Assembly (NCBI GenBank): GCA_016790815.1
Contig: JAEUOG010000019.1
Coordinates: 1 to 53,271 of the forward strand
Source: Dechloromonas sp.
GTDB taxonomy: Bacteria > Pseudomonadota > Gammaproteobacteria > Burkholderiales > Rhodocyclaceae
Length of the DNA stretch: 53,271 bases
Direction: 5' to 3'
The position numbers and the translations under genes are program-made. The notes beneath the pieces are model-generated. The model had not been told where the DNA came from and searched no databases. It saw nothing but the letters and a program-made list of their open reading frames with translations. Of this stretch, positions 1 through 8,967 are shown piece after piece; position 1 is the first letter of the stretch, and the number at the start of each line of letters is the position of its first letter.

Positions 1-49
1 TTGTTTTACATCGACCGGCCAATCGCAGCCGGCGATGAGGAGAATAACC

Positions 50-688
50 ATGAGTCTAGGCCTTGTTGGTCGCAAGGTTGGCATGACTCGCATTTTTGCC
101 GAGGATGGCGCGTCCATTCCGGTAACTGTGCTTGACGTGTCTAACAACCGAGTGACCCAAGTAAAAACGCCGGAGATCGATGGCTACTCAGCCATTCAGG
201 TCGCATTCGGCAAGCGCCGTGCCTCTCGTGTTTCGAAGCCCCTTGCTGGCCATCTGGCCAAGGCGGGTGTCGAGGCCGGGCATGTGCTCAAGGAGTTCCT
301 GATCGGTGCTGATCAGCTCGCTACTTTCAAGGCGGGGGATCAGGTTGCCGTCACCATTTTTGCCGAAGGGCAAAAAGTTGACGTGACTGGTAGCTCCATT
401 GGTAAGGGTTTCCAGGGTGGCATCAAGCGCCACAATTTCAGTTCCAACCGTGCAACCCATGGTAACTCCGTGTCGCATAACGCGCCGGGTTCGATTGGTA
501 TGGCGCAGGACCCGGGCCGTGTTTTCCCGGGTAAGCGCATGGCCGGGCATCTGGGTGACGTTCAGTCGACGATGCAGGGGCTGACGATTGTTCGCGTTGA
601 TGCCGACCGCCAGCTGCTGCTGGTCAAGGGTGCCGTTCCCGGCGCCAAGGGTTCTGACGTCGTCGTACGTCCGGCAGTCAAGGGCTAA
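50..688 (+). CDS. rplC: 50S ribosomal protein L3
   Basis: L3 is an early-assembling protein of the large subunit that binds 23S rRNA near the peptidyl transferase centre. The 212-residue product begins [16 protein letters not shown] and contains the conserved loop region around [21 protein letters not shown]. An in-frame ATG at 35 exists, but the ATG at 50 follows a strong GAGGAGA Shine-Dalgarno at 37-43 and matches the usual L3 N-terminus. It is the first complete gene of the S10 operon here. The 49 bases before it look like the rpsJ-rplC spacer, with no readable end of rpsJ. Confidence 0.97.
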   Translation: MSLGLVGRKVGMTRIFAEDGASIPVTVLDVSNNRVTQVKTPEIDGYSAIQVAFGKRRASRVSKPLAGHLAKAGVEAGHVLKEFLIGADQLATFKAGDQVAVTIFAEGQKVDVTGSSIGKGFQGGIKRHNFSSNRATHGNSVSHNAPGSIGMAQDPGRVFPGKRMAGHLGDVQSTMQGLTIVRVDADRQLLLVKGAVPGAKGSDVVVRPAVKG

Positions 689-697
689 GGGGGCGAC

Positions 698-1321
698 ATG
701 GAACTCAAGGTAATTAACGAACAAGGCCAGGAATCTGCCAAGCTGCAGGCTTCCGATGTGCTGTTCGGTCGCGACTTCAATGAGGCGCTGGTTCACCAGA
801 TCGTCGTTGCCTATCAGGCCAATGCGCGTTCAGGTGACCGTCAGCAGAAGGATCGCTCCGAAGTCCGTCACACCACCACCAAGCCGTGGCGCCAAAAGGG
901 TACGGGTCGTGCTCGTGCTGGTAGCAATGGCAGCCCGCTGTGGCGTGGAGGCGGTCGTATTTTCCCGAATTCTCCGGAAGAGAATTTCAGCCAGAAGGTT
1001 AACAAGAAGATGTTCCGCGCCGGCATGGCTGCGATTCTCTCCGAGTTGGCCCGCCAGGACCGTCTCGTCGTCGTCGACGATCTGTCCGTCGATGCACCGA
1101 AGACCAAGCTTTTCATGCAAAAGCTCAAGGATCTGGGTCTCGAAGGCAAACTTCTGGTCATCACCGACGCGCTGAGCGAGAACCTCTATCTCTCGTCGCG
1201 CAACCTGCCCAACGTTCTGGTGCTAGAAGCCCAGGAGGCCGATCCGGTTTCCCTGGTCCGCTTCCCCAAGGTTCTCGTGACCAAGAACGCCGTGGCCAAG
1301 TTCGAGGAGATGTGGGGATGA
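698..1321 (+). CDS. rplD: 50S ribosomal protein L4
   Basis: L4 is a large-subunit protein whose extended loop lines the peptide exit tunnel. In E. coli it also represses its own operon; that role is not tested here. The 207-residue product has the family core [15 protein letters not shown] and the glycine-rich loop around WRGGGRIFP. Its stop codon overlaps the rplW start (ATGA at 1318-1321), which suggests translational coupling inside the S10 operon. Confidence 0.97.
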   Translation: MELKVINEQGQESAKLQASDVLFGRDFNEALVHQIVVAYQANARSGDRQQKDRSEVRHTTTKPWRQKGTGRARAGSNGSPLWRGGGRIFPNSPEENFSQKVNKKMFRAGMAAILSELARQDRLVVVDDLSVDAPKTKLFMQKLKDLGLEGKLLVITDALSENLYLSSRNLPNVLVLEAQEADPVSLVRFPKVLVTKNAVAKFEEMWG

Positions 1322-1620
1322 ACCAAGAGCGTCTGATGCAGGTGCTGCTGGCACCGCAAATCTCCGAGAAGGCTACCTACGTTGCTGACAAGCACAACCA
1401 GGTAATCTTCCGCGTCGCTTCCGATGCCACCAAGCCGGAAATCAAGGCTGCCGTTGAACTGCTGTTCAAGGTTGAAGTGGGTGCCGTCCAGGTCGCCAAC
1501 GTCAAGGGCAAGGTCAAGCGTTTCAAGGGCGCGGTCGGTCGTCGCAAGGGCTGGAAGAAAGCCTACGTGAGCCTCAAGCCGGGCCAGGAACTGAATTTTG
1601 TTGAAGGGGGGAATGCGTAA
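1318..1620 (+). CDS. rplW: 50S ribosomal protein L23
   Basis: L23 sits at the tunnel exit and docks trigger factor and SRP. The 100-residue product starts [20 protein letters not shown]. The ATG at 1318 is preferred over the GTG two codons upstream because it forms the usual ATGA overlap with the end of rplD. The stop codon TAA shares one base with the rplB start (TAATG at 1618-1622). Confidence 0.96.
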   Translation: MNQERLMQVLLAPQISEKATYVADKHNQVIFRVASDATKPEIKAAVELLFKVEVGAVQVANVKGKVKRFKGAVGRRKGWKKAYVSLKPGQELNFVEGGNA

Positions 1621-2447
1621 TGGCACTCGTTAAAGTCAAACCGACTTCCCCGGGTCGTCGCGCTGTTGTCCAGGTTGTTAATCCCAACCTGCACAAGGGC
1701 AAGCCGTTCGCCCCGCTGGTCGAAGCCAAGTCTGGTAACGCCGGTCGCAACAACAATGGCCGCATTACCGTTCGCCATCAGGGTGGCGGTCACAAGCAGG
1801 CTTACCGCGTCATCGATTTCAAGCGCAACAAGGACGGCATTCCGGCCAAGGTTGAGCGTCTGGAGTACGATCCGAACCGTACGGCCAACATTGCGCTGCT
1901 GTGCTATGCCGACGGTGAGCGTCGCTACATCATCGCCAACAAGGGCATGGTGGTTGGTCAGCCGATCATGAGCGGCTCCGAGGCGCCAATCAAGTCGGGC
2001 AACGCCCTGCCGATCCGCAATATTCCGGTTGGTACGACCATCTGCTGCGTCGAGATGTTGCCTGGCAAGGGTGCACAAATCGCCCGCTCGGCCGGTACCT
2101 CCGTTCAGCTGCTGGCCCGTGAAGGTTCGTATGCCCAGATCCGCCTCCGCTCCGGCGAAGTGCGTCGTGTGCATGTCGAATGCCGTGCCACCATCGGTGA
2201 AGTTGGCAACGAAGAACACAACCTGCGCAAGTTCGGTAAAGCCGGTGCTATGCGTTGGCGTGGTATTCGCCCGACCGTTCGCGGTACGGCCATGAACCCG
2301 GTTGATCACCCCCACGGCGGTGGTGAAGGCAAGACCGGCGAAGGTCGCGTGCCAGTCAATCCGTGGGGTCAGCCCACCAAGGGTTACCGCACCCGCAGCA
2401 ACAAGCGCACGAACAGCATGATCGTTCAGCGCCGTCACAAGCGTTAA
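1620..2447 (+). CDS. rplB: 50S ribosomal protein L2
   Basis: L2 is a primary 23S rRNA binder needed for subunit association and peptidyl transferase activity. The 275-residue product carries the signature [18 protein letters not shown] near its C-terminus, including the conserved HPHGGG histidine. Its length is typical. It is tightly coupled to rplW by a one-base overlap and is followed by rpsS after 10 bases. Confidence 0.98.
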   Translation: MALVKVKPTSPGRRAVVQVVNPNLHKGKPFAPLVEAKSGNAGRNNNGRITVRHQGGGHKQAYRVIDFKRNKDGIPAKVERLEYDPNRTANIALLCYADGERRYIIANKGMVVGQPIMSGSEAPIKSGNALPIRNIPVGTTICCVEMLPGKGAQIARSAGTSVQLLAREGSYAQIRLRSGEVRRVHVECRATIGEVGNEEHNLRKFGKAGAMRWRGIRPTVRGTAMNPVDHPHGGGEGKTGEGRVPVNPWGQPTKGYRTRSNKRTNSMIVQRRHKR

Positions 2448-2457
2448 GGGGTAGGAA

Positions 2458-2733
2458 ATGGGACGTTCTCTCAAAAAGGGCCCGTTTGTTGATGCGCATC
2501 TGATCGACAAAGTCGAAGCAGTCCGCGCCACCAGCGACAAGCGCCCGATCAAGACATGGTCGCGTCGTTCGACGATCCTCCCCGAGTTCATCGGCCTGAC
2601 GATTGCGGTGCACAATGGCAAGCAGCATATTCCGGTGTTCGTTACCGAAAATATGGTCGGTCACAAGCTCGGCGAGTTTTCGCTGACCCGCACGTTCAAG
2701 GGTCACACCGCCGGCAAGAAGGCCAAGAAGTAA
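2458..2733 (+). CDS. rpsS: 30S ribosomal protein S19
   Basis: S19 lies in the head of the small subunit and pairs with S13 near the A-site tRNA. The 91-residue product opens [15 protein letters not shown] and has the family block [17 protein letters not shown] near the C-terminus. Length and position between rplB and rplV are canonical. Confidence 0.98.
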   Translation: MGRSLKKGPFVDAHLIDKVEAVRATSDKRPIKTWSRRSTILPEFIGLTIAVHNGKQHIPVFVTENMVGHKLGEFSLTRTFKGHTAGKKAKK

Positions 2734-2742
2734 GGAGCTGAC

Positions 2743-3072
2743 ATGGAAACTCGTGCAAATTTGCGAGGCGTACGCCTCTCTGCGCAAAAGGGCCGCCTAG
2801 TGGCGGACCTCGTGCGCGGCAAGCCGGTGGGCCAGGCTCTGAACATCCTGGCTTTCTGCCCCAAAAAGGGCGCCGGTATCGTCAAGAAAGTGCTGGAGTC
2901 GGCAATCGCCAACGCCGAGCACAACGATGGTGCTGATATCGACGAACTGACGGTGAAAACCATCTACGTTGAAAAAGGCATGGTGCTCAAGCGCTTTACA
3001 GCGCGCGCCAAGGGTCGTGGCAATCGGATCGTCAAGCCGACCTGTCATATCTATCTGACCGTTGGTAACTAA
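2743..3072 (+). CDS. rplV: 50S ribosomal protein L22
   Basis: L22 has a globular domain on the subunit surface and a beta-hairpin reaching into the exit tunnel. The 109-residue product shows [16 protein letters not shown] near the start and the hairpin region [15 protein letters not shown] at the end. An AAGGAG Shine-Dalgarno precedes the ATG. Gene order rpsS-rplV-rpsC is conserved. Confidence 0.97.
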   Translation: METRANLRGVRLSAQKGRLVADLVRGKPVGQALNILAFCPKKGAGIVKKVLESAIANAEHNDGADIDELTVKTIYVEKGMVLKRFTARAKGRGNRIVKPTCHIYLTVGN

Positions 3073-3081
3073 GGAAGAGCC

Positions 3082-3861
3082 ATGGGACAGAAAATTCATC
3101 CGACTGGCTTCCGCCTGGCAGTCACCAAGAACTGGGGTTCGCGCTGGTATGCTAACAGCAAGGATTTCCCGGGTATGCTCAACGAAGACATCAAGGTTCG
3201 TGAGTATCTCAAGCGCAAGCTGGCGCACGCCTCTGTTGGTCGTGTGCTGATTGAGCGTCCCGCCAAGAACGCCCGTGTCACCATCTACTCGGCTCGCCCG
3301 GGTGTGGTCATCGGCAAGAAGGGCGAAGACATCGAGCAGTTGCGTACGGATCTTCAGCGCATCATGGGTGTTCCCGTGCATGTGTCGATCGAGGAAATCC
3401 GCAAGCCGGAAATCGATGCACAGCTGATCGCCGATTCGATTGCCCAGCAACTCGAAAAGCGCATCATGTTCCGTCGCGCCATGAAGCGCGCCATGCAAAA
3501 CGCCATGCGTCTGGGGGCTCAGGGTATCAAGGTAATGAGTGCTGGCCGTCTGAACGGTGCTGAAATCGCGCGTAGCGAATGGTATCGCGAAGGCCGTGTG
3601 CCGCTCCATACCTTGCGTGCCGATATCGATTACGCCACTTCGGAAGCTCTGACCACCTACGGCATCATCGGGATCAAGGTCTGGGTTTACAAGGGCGACA
3701 TGCTGGATCGCAACGAGCAGCCGGAAGTTGTCGAGCCGGTAGCCGACGATCGTCGTCCGCGTCGAGCACCGGGCAAGCCGGAAGGCGACAAGCCGCGTAC
3801 CCGTACCGTCAAGAAGGCCGATGGCGCTGGCGCTCCGGGCGCAAGAAAGGCAGGTGCTTAA
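3082..3861 (+). CDS. rpsC: 30S ribosomal protein S3
   Basis: S3 forms part of the mRNA entry site. The 259-residue product begins [18 protein letters not shown]. It holds a type II KH domain with the GKKG loop near residue 77 and a conserved C-terminal domain ending around YKGDMLDR. A charged, probably disordered tail of about 45 residues rich in R, K, P and G makes it longer than the 233-residue E. coli protein. A long tail is common in betaproteobacterial S3. Confidence 0.97.
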   Translation: MGQKIHPTGFRLAVTKNWGSRWYANSKDFPGMLNEDIKVREYLKRKLAHASVGRVLIERPAKNARVTIYSARPGVVIGKKGEDIEQLRTDLQRIMGVPVHVSIEEIRKPEIDAQLIADSIAQQLEKRIMFRRAMKRAMQNAMRLGAQGIKVMSAGRLNGAEIARSEWYREGRVPLHTLRADIDYATSEALTTYGIIGIKVWVYKGDMLDRNEQPEVVEPVADDRRPRRAPGKPEGDKPRTRTVKKADGAGAPGARKAGA

Positions 3862-3862
3862 C

Positions 3863-4276
3863 ATGCTGCAACCAAATCGCCGCAAGTTCCGCAAGGAACA
3901 CAAGGGGCGCAACGAAGGTCTGGCCACCCGCGGGACGAAAGTGTCGTTCGGTGAGTGGGGCCTCAAGGCAACCGGTCGTGGCCGCCTGACGGCGCGTCAG
4001 ATCGAAGCTGCCCGTCGTGCCATGACCCGTCACATCAAGCGTGGCGGTCGCATCTGGATCCGTATCTTCCCGGACAAGCCGATTTCCAAGAAGCCGGCCG
4101 AGGTTCGTATGGGTAACGGTAAGGGTAACCCGGAGTACTGGGTTGCCGAGATCCAGCCGGGCAAAGTGCTGTATGAGATGGATGGTGTCAATGAAGCCCT
4201 AGCGCGCGAAGCTTTTGCTCTCGCTGCCGCCAAGCTGCCGATTGCCACCACCTTCGTGACTCGTCATCTGGGGTAA
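3863..4276 (+). CDS. rplP: 50S ribosomal protein L16
   Basis: L16 lies near the A-site and helps position tRNA. The 137-residue product starts [17 protein letters not shown], the standard N-terminus, so the ATG at 3863 is chosen over upstream in-frame codons that would overlap rpsC. It contains [18 protein letters not shown]. Only one base separates it from the rpsC stop. Confidence 0.97.
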   Translation: MLQPNRRKFRKEHKGRNEGLATRGTKVSFGEWGLKATGRGRLTARQIEAARRAMTRHIKRGGRIWIRIFPDKPISKKPAEVRMGNGKGNPEYWVAEIQPGKVLYEMDGVNEALAREAFALAAAKLPIATTFVTRHLG

Positions 4277-4278
4277 TC

Positions 4279-4473
4279 ATGAAAGCTAGTGAATTGAGAA
4301 CCAAGAGCGTGGACGAGCTCAACAAGGAATTGCTGGACCTGTTGAGGGCCCAGTTCGGTATGCGTATGCAGCTCGCTACCCAGCAGCTGTCCAATACCAG
4401 CCAAATGTCCAAGGTGCGTCGCGACATCGCTCGCGTTCGTACGCTTATCCGTGAAAAGGCGGTGCAGCAATGA
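4279..4473 (+). CDS. rpmC: 50S ribosomal protein L29
   Basis: L29 is a small two-helix protein beside L23 at the tunnel exit. The 64-residue product begins [19 protein letters not shown] and is helix-rich and basic as expected. Its TGA stop overlaps the rpsQ start (ATGA at 4470-4473), indicating coupled translation. Confidence 0.96.
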   Translation: MKASELRTKSVDELNKELLDLLRAQFGMRMQLATQQLSNTSQMSKVRRDIARVRTLIREKAVQQ

Positions 4474-4736
4474 GCGAAACCACCAGTATCAAACGCACTC
4501 TCGTCGGTCGCGTTGTCAGCGACAAGATGGAAAAGACGGTTACCGTCCTCGTCGAACGCAAGGTCAAGCACCCCATGTACGGCAAGGTTATGGTTCGTTC
4601 GAAGAAGTATCATGCCCATAACGAGGGCAACTCGGCCAAGGCTGGTGATCTCGTTGAGATCGTCGAAACCCGTCCGGTTTCGCGTACCAAGACCTGGGCA
4701 GTGACGAGTGTTCTTGAGAAGGCGATCGTTGTATAA
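4470..4736 (+). CDS. rpsQ: 30S ribosomal protein S17
   Basis: S17 is an OB-fold protein that binds 16S rRNA early in assembly. The 88-residue product has [20 protein letters not shown] and [10 protein letters not shown], both hallmark segments. It is the last gene of the S10 transcription unit. A terminator hairpin follows 32 bases after its stop codon. Confidence 0.97.
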   Translation: MSETTSIKRTLVGRVVSDKMEKTVTVLVERKVKHPMYGKVMVRSKKYHAHNEGNSAKAGDLVEIVETRPVSRTKTWAVTSVLEKAIVV

Positions 4737-4755
4737 CGAAAGTTTCTTAAAATGC

Positions 4756-4785
4756 TTGCGCAGTCTTGAAAGAAGCCGGTATAAT
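4756..4785 (+). promoter_or_regulatory. Candidate sigma-70 promoter for rplN (spc operon)
   Basis: TTGCGC at 4756-4761 and a perfect TATAAT at 4780-4785 are separated by 18 bases, a good sigma-70 arrangement. Transcription would begin near 4792, about 100 bases before rplN. The TATAAT is also the loop of the terminator hairpin listed separately. The match is seen directly; activity is inferred. Confidence 0.6.
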
Positions 4786-4799
4786 CCGGCTTCTTTTTT
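4769..4799 (+). terminator. Intrinsic terminator after rpsQ
   Basis: Perfect 11-bp arms AAAGAAGCCGG (4769-4779) and CCGGCTTCTTT (4786-4796) enclose the 6-base loop TATAAT. The T run extends from 4794 to 4799. It would end the S10 transcript, with partial read-through into rplN likely. Confidence 0.7.
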
Positions 4800-4803
4800 G
4801 CAG

Positions 4804-4856
4804 CCCTCGTCCCGAGGGTTTGCGAAGTTGTTCAACCCGTACGGGTTCCAAGACTG
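4804..4856 (+). promoter_or_regulatory. Structured leader of rplN
   Basis: Two further inverted repeats follow the terminator: CCCTCG/CGAGGG (4804-4809 and 4813-4818) and AACCCGT/ACGGGTT (4834-4840 and 4841-4847, a palindrome). CAAGACTG at 4849-4856 is the exact complement of CAGTCTTG at 4761-4768. A read-through RNA could therefore close a larger structure that a transcript from the internal promoter could not form. No regulatory ligand is suggested by the sequence. Confidence 0.4.
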
Positions 4857-4890
4857 ACCGCGCGAGCGGATTAAGTTGGAGTTAATTTAA

Positions 4891-5259
4891 ATGATTCAGA
4901 TGCAGACGACCCTGGATGTCGCCGATAACACCGGCGCTCGTTCAGTAATGTGTATCAAAGTGCTCGGTGGATCCAGGCGCCGCTATGCTGGCATTGGTGA
5001 CATCATCAAGGTCAGCATCAAGGATGCTGCGCCGCGTGGCCGCGTCAAGAAGGGTGATGTCTACAATGCCGTGGTGGTTCGTACCGCCAAGGGCGTTCGT
5101 CGTCCCGATGGTTCGCTGGTTCGCTTTGATGGCAATGCCGCCGTTCTTCTCAACAACAAGCTCGAGCCGATCGGCACGCGCATCTTTGGCCCGGTAACCC
5201 GCGAACTGCGTACCGAGCGTTTTATGAAGATCGTGTCCCTGGCTCCTGAAGTGCTGTAA
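4891..5259 (+). CDS. rplN: 50S ribosomal protein L14
   Basis: L14 is a beta-barrel protein at the subunit interface. The 122-residue product begins [20 protein letters not shown] and contains [20 protein letters not shown], the conserved core. It opens the spc gene group behind its own candidate promoter and a structured leader. Confidence 0.98.
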   Translation: MIQMQTTLDVADNTGARSVMCIKVLGGSRRRYAGIGDIIKVSIKDAAPRGRVKKGDVYNAVVVRTAKGVRRPDGSLVRFDGNAAVLLNNKLEPIGTRIFGPVTRELRTERFMKIVSLAPEVL

Positions 5260-5268
5260 GGACTGGCC

Positions 5269-5586
5269 ATGGAAAAGATTCGTAAAGGCGACGAAATCGT
5301 CGTAATTACCGGTAAGGACAAAGGCAAGCGCGGCACCGTGCTGCGTCGTGTCGATGATGAGCATGTGCTCGTCGAGGGTGTCAATCGTGCCAAGAAGCAC
5401 GTCAAGCCGAACCCCGTAAAGGGTGTGGCAGGTGGCATCGTCGATAAGGATATGCCGATTCATATCTCCAATGTTGCGCTGTTCAATCCGGCGACCAAGA
5501 AGGCTGACCGTGTCGGCATAAAGGCGCTTGAAGATGGCCGCAAAGTTCGCGTGTTCAAGTCGAACGGCGAACTGGTCAACGCATAA
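5269..5586 (+). CDS. rplX: 50S ribosomal protein L24
   Basis: L24 is an assembly initiator with a KOW motif. The 105-residue product shows the motif in [20 protein letters not shown] near the N-terminus, followed by [12 protein letters not shown]. It follows rplN by 9 bases and precedes rplE by 9 bases. Confidence 0.97.
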   Translation: MEKIRKGDEIVVITGKDKGKRGTVLRRVDDEHVLVEGVNRAKKHVKPNPVKGVAGGIVDKDMPIHISNVALFNPATKKADRVGIKALEDGRKVRVFKSNGELVNA

Positions 5587-5595
5587 GGGGTGGTC

Positions 5596-6135
5596 ATGGC
5601 GCGTTTGCAAGAGTTTTATAAAGAAACCGTTGTTGCTGATCTGAGCAAGCAATTTGGTTACAAGTCCGTGATGGAAGTCCCTCGCATCACCAAGATCACC
5701 CTGAACATGGGTGTCGGTGAAGCGGTGGCTGACAAGAAAGTTCTCGAGAATGCCGTTGGCGACATGCAGAAGATCGCAGGTCAGAAGCCGGTGACGACCA
5801 AGGCCCGCAAGTCTATTGCCGGCTTCAAGATTCGTGACGGTTACCCGATCGGTTGCATGGTCACGCTGCGTGGTCCGCGCATGTTCGAGTTTCTCGATCG
5901 TCTCGTTACCGTTGCGCTGCCGCGAGTTCGCGACTTTCGTGGTGTGTCTGGTAAGGGTTTTGATGGGCAGGGCAACTACAACATGGGTGTCAAAGAGCAG
6001 ATCATTTTCCCAGAAATTGAGTACGACAAGATCGATGCTCTGCGGGGTATGAACATCAGCATCACCACGACCGCGAAATCCGACGCAGAAGCCAAGGCTC
6101 TGTTGGCGGCGTTCAAGTTCCCGTTCAAGAATTGA
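5596..6135 (+). CDS. rplE: 50S ribosomal protein L5
   Basis: L5 binds 5S rRNA and contacts P-site tRNA. The 179-residue product starts [16 protein letters not shown]. The ATG at 5596 behind AAGGGGTGG is preferred over the GTG at 5590. Family segments include [15 protein letters not shown] and [16 protein letters not shown]. Length is typical. Confidence 0.97.
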   Translation: MARLQEFYKETVVADLSKQFGYKSVMEVPRITKITLNMGVGEAVADKKVLENAVGDMQKIAGQKPVTTKARKSIAGFKIRDGYPIGCMVTLRGPRMFEFLDRLVTVALPRVRDFRGVSGKGFDGQGNYNMGVKEQIIFPEIEYDKIDALRGMNISITTTAKSDAEAKALLAAFKFPFKN

Positions 6136-6142
6136 GGCAATC

Positions 6143-6448
6143 ATGGCAAAACTTGCTCTGATCAACCGTGAAGAAAAGCGCCGCAAACTTGTGGCTCAGT
6201 ACGCCAAGAAGCGTGCTGCCCTCGAGGCGATTTTCAATAACGCGAGCCTGTCTGACGATGAGCGTTACGCTGCCCGTCTGAAGTTTCAGGCCCTGCCGCG
6301 CAATTCGAGCCCGTCTCGTCTGCGCAACCGCTGCCAGCTGACCGGTCGTCCGCGTGGTGTTTTCCGTAAGTTCGGTCTGTGCCGTCACAAGATCCGCGAA
6401 CTGGCCTTCAGTGGCGAAGTTCCGGGTGTTGTTAAAGCCAGCTGGTAA
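6143..6448 (+). CDS. rpsN: 30S ribosomal protein S14 (zinc-free type)
   Basis: S14 lies in the small-subunit head. The 101-residue product is the long form without the paired CxxC zinc motifs; only isolated cysteines appear ([18 protein letters not shown]). It ends with the standard VPGVVKASW. It lies 7 bases after rplE. Confidence 0.97.
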   Translation: MAKLALINREEKRRKLVAQYAKKRAALEAIFNNASLSDDERYAARLKFQALPRNSSPSRLRNRCQLTGRPRGVFRKFGLCRHKIRELAFSGEVPGVVKASW

Positions 6449-6463
6449 AAAGGAGATTCAGAA

Positions 6464-6859
6464 ATGGCTATGAGCGATCCGATCGCGGACATGCTGACTC
6501 GCATCCGTAACGCCCAGCTCGCCGAGAAGGCGTCTGTCTCCATGCCCTCATCCAAAGTTAAGGTGGCTATCGCCGCCGTGCTCAAGGATGAAGGTTACGT
6601 TGATGATTTCGCAGTTCGTCAGGCTGATGGCAAGCCGACCCTCGATATCGCACTCAAGTATTATGCCGGTCGTCCGGTCATTGAGCGCATCGAGCGTGTC
6701 TCCAAGCCCGGCCTGCGTATCTACAAGGGTTGCGAAGATATTCCTCGCGTCATGAACGGTCTGGGCGTCGCCATCGTGTCGACCCCCAAGGGCGTCATGA
6801 CTGATCGCAAGGCTCGCGCCAGCAAGGTCGGCGGCGAAGTTCTTTGCATCGTGGCATAA
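6464..6859 (+). CDS. rpsH: 30S ribosomal protein S8
   Basis: S8 is a central-domain 16S rRNA binder and, in E. coli, the translational repressor of the spc operon. The 131-residue product begins [18 protein letters not shown] and ends with the conserved block around [19 protein letters not shown]. The ATG at 6464 sits 7 bases after AGGAGA. A second ATG at 6470 is possible, but the first has better spacing. Confidence 0.97.
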   Translation: MAMSDPIADMLTRIRNAQLAEKASVSMPSSKVKVAIAAVLKDEGYVDDFAVRQADGKPTLDIALKYYAGRPVIERIERVSKPGLRIYKGCEDIPRVMNGLGVAIVSTPKGVMTDRKARASKVGGEVLCIVA

Positions 6860-6869
6860 GGGGATATCG

Positions 6870-7400
6870 ATGTCTCGTATTGGTAAAAATCCCATCGTTC
6901 TGCCGGCTGGCGTTGAAGTTTCGGTCGGTGCGGACATTACCGTCAAGGGCCCGCTGGGCACCCTGAAGGCGATTACGCATCCGTCCGTGACGATTTCCGT
7001 CGAAGGTCAGAACGTCCAGGTTTCCAAGGTTGAAGGCGCTGCTAATGCAGCTGCCATGTGGGGCACCATGCGTGCCAACATCAACAATATGGTAACCGGT
7101 GTTTCCAAGGGTTTCGAGCGCAAGCTCCAGTTGGTCGGCGTGGGTTACCGCGCCCAGGCTCAGGGCGATGTCCTGAATCTGTCGTTGGGCTTTTCCCACC
7201 CGGTCGCGCACAAGATGCCGGCTGGTGTAAAGGTGGAATGCCCGACCCAGACTGAAATCCTGATCAAGGGGGCCGACAAGCAACAGGTTGGCCAGGTCGC
7301 TGCCGAAGTTCGTGCGTATCGCAAGCCAGAGCCCTATAAGGGTAAGGGCGTTCGATACTCGGACGAAGTGGTGGTTATCAAGGAAACCAAGAAGAAGTAA
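6870..7400 (+). CDS. rplF: 50S ribosomal protein L6
   Basis: L6 lies near the GTPase-associated centre. The 176-residue product begins [17 protein letters not shown], contains [20 protein letters not shown], and ends with the signature [13 protein letters not shown]. Length and order (rpsH-rplF-rplR) are canonical. Confidence 0.98.
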   Translation: MSRIGKNPIVLPAGVEVSVGADITVKGPLGTLKAITHPSVTISVEGQNVQVSKVEGAANAAAMWGTMRANINNMVTGVSKGFERKLQLVGVGYRAQAQGDVLNLSLGFSHPVAHKMPAGVKVECPTQTEILIKGADKQQVGQVAAEVRAYRKPEPYKGKGVRYSDEVVVIKETKKK

Positions 7401-7409
7401 GGGTGGCAT

Positions 7410-7766
7410 ATGTTTAATAAGAAACAAGCGCGTCTGCGCCGTTCCCGCCAAACCCGGGCCAAAATCGCCGAACTCAAGGCTGTGCGTCTGTGCGTCAATC
7501 GCACCAACCAGCACATATATGCCCAGATCATTTCGCCCTGTGGCGGCAAGGTCTTGGCTTCGGCTTCCACGCTGGATAAGGATGTTCGGAATGACGTCCC
7601 GAATGGCGGTAACAAGGCTGCTGCCACTTCGGTGGGCAAGCTGATTGCGGAGCGCGCTAAGGCTGCCGGCATTGAGCAAGTGGCTTTTGATCGTTCCGGT
7701 CTTCAGTACCACGGTCGGGTTCAGGCGTTGGCGGAAGCCGCGCGTGAAGCCGGTCTGAAGTTCTGA
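7410..7766 (+). CDS. rplR: 50S ribosomal protein L18
   Basis: L18 escorts 5S rRNA into the large subunit. The 118-residue product has the basic N-terminus [19 protein letters not shown] and ends [11 protein letters not shown], the characteristic C-terminus. It follows rplF by 9 bases. Confidence 0.97.
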   Translation: MFNKKQARLRRSRQTRAKIAELKAVRLCVNRTNQHIYAQIISPCGGKVLASASTLDKDVRNDVPNGGNKAAATSVGKLIAERAKAAGIEQVAFDRSGLQYHGRVQALAEAAREAGLKF

Positions 7767-7792
7767 TCGCTGCGAAAGGATAAGGTTAGAAA

Positions 7793-8320
7793 ATGGCTAA
7801 ACCTGAAAGAAACAAGAAGCCGCAGCAAGCTGAAGAGCGTGATGACGGTATGCGCGAAAAGATGGTCGCGGTCAATCGCGTTACCAAGGTGGTTAAGGGC
7901 GGCCGAATCCTCGGTTTCGCTGCCCTGACCGTCGTTGGTGATGGCGATGGCGGCATCGGCATGGGCAAAGGCAAGTCCCGCGAGGTGCCTGTGGCTGCTC
8001 AAAAGGCAATGGAAGAGGCGCGTCGCAAGATGGCCAAGGTCAGCCTGAAGAACGGCACCGTACATCATACTGTCATGGGCCGACACGGCGCCACGACCGT
8101 GATGATTCAGCCGGCTCCGGAAGGTACGGGCATCATCGCTGGTGGTGCCATGCGTGCTGTTTTCGAGGTCGTCGGCGTCACCAATGTGGTGGCCAAAGCG
8201 CACGGCTCGACCAATCCTTACAACATCGTGCGTGCCACCATCGACGGTCTGTCGAAAGTCAATACGCCATCGGAAATCGCCGCCAAGCGTGGTCTTCCGA
8301 TTGAACGGGTTCTGGGGTAA
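7793..8320 (+). CDS. rpsE: 30S ribosomal protein S5
   Basis: S5 acts at the mRNA entrance in decoding fidelity. The 175-residue product has the S5 N-terminal domain with [19 protein letters not shown] and the C-terminal domain with [19 protein letters not shown]. The start ATG follows AAAGGATAAGG. Length is close to the usual 166-175. Confidence 0.98.
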   Translation: MAKPERNKKPQQAEERDDGMREKMVAVNRVTKVVKGGRILGFAALTVVGDGDGGIGMGKGKSREVPVAAQKAMEEARRKMAKVSLKNGTVHHTVMGRHGATTVMIQPAPEGTGIIAGGAMRAVFEVVGVTNVVAKAHGSTNPYNIVRATIDGLSKVNTPSEIAAKRGLPIERVLG

Positions 8321-8323
8321 GTC

Positions 8324-8506
8324 ATGGCTGACAAGAAAATCATAGTGAAGCTCGTCAAGAGCATCATCGGCACCAAGCAGGACCACCGCGCCACAGTGCG
8401 TGGTCTGGGTCTGCGCAAGCTGAACAGCACCTCTGAGCTAGTGGATACGCCGTGCGTGCGTGGCATGATCCAGAAGGTTCAGTATCTCGTGAAGGTTGAG
8501 GGTTAA
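8324..8506 (+). CDS. rpmD: 50S ribosomal protein L30
   Basis: The 60-residue product shows the compact L30 fold signature [20 protein letters not shown] followed by [15 protein letters not shown]. It lies three bases after rpsE and three bases before rplO, so the three genes are almost certainly co-translated. Confidence 0.97.
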   Translation: MADKKIIVKLVKSIIGTKQDHRATVRGLGLRKLNSTSELVDTPCVRGMIQKVQYLVKVEG

Positions 8507-8509
8507 GCC

Positions 8510-8947
8510 ATGCGTCTGAATACCATCAAGCCGGGTGAAGGCTCCAAGAAGGCCGCCAAGCGCGTCGGTCGTGGCATCGGTTCCGGCCTCGGCAAGACCT
8601 GCGGCCGCGGCCACAAGGGTCAGAAGTCCCGTTCGGGCGGTTTCCACAAGGTTGGCTTCGAAGGCGGTCAAATGCCTTTGCAGCGTCGCCTGCCGAAGCG
8701 TGGCTTCAACTCGCTGACCCGCGCCCGCAACTACGAAGTGCGCCTGACCGATCTTGAGCGTTTGCCGGTTGAAGAGATTGATCTCCTCGCCCTGCAGGTC
8801 GCCGGTATCGTTCCGGGTGACGCTCTCTCCGCCAAGGTCATCCTGTCGGGCGCCATCGCCCGCAAGGTTATCCTCAAGGGCGTGGGCGCTACCAAGGGTG
8901 CCAAGGGTGCTATCGAAGCCGTCGGCGGCTCGGTCGTCGCTGAGTAA
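8510..8947 (+). CDS. rplO: 50S ribosomal protein L15
   Basis: L15 is a late-assembling 23S rRNA binder. The 145-residue product starts [20 protein letters not shown] and carries the glycine- and basic-rich stretch around [20 protein letters not shown]. The C-terminal half has the family pattern ending near [11 protein letters not shown]. Confidence 0.97.
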   Translation: MRLNTIKPGEGSKKAAKRVGRGIGSGLGKTCGRGHKGQKSRSGGFHKVGFEGGQMPLQRRLPKRGFNSLTRARNYEVRLTDLERLPVEEIDLLALQVAGIVPGDALSAKVILSGAIARKVILKGVGATKGAKGAIEAVGGSVVAE

Positions 8948-8967
8948 GACAGGGAAAGGTTAGAACG

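Noticed and set aside
4942-6186. Long minus-strand open frame opposite rplN-rplE
   Set aside because: It lies entirely antisense to four canonical ribosomal protein genes; the openness follows from their codon bias. The same applies to long antisense frames at 1563-2621, 2797-3966 and 8731-9744.
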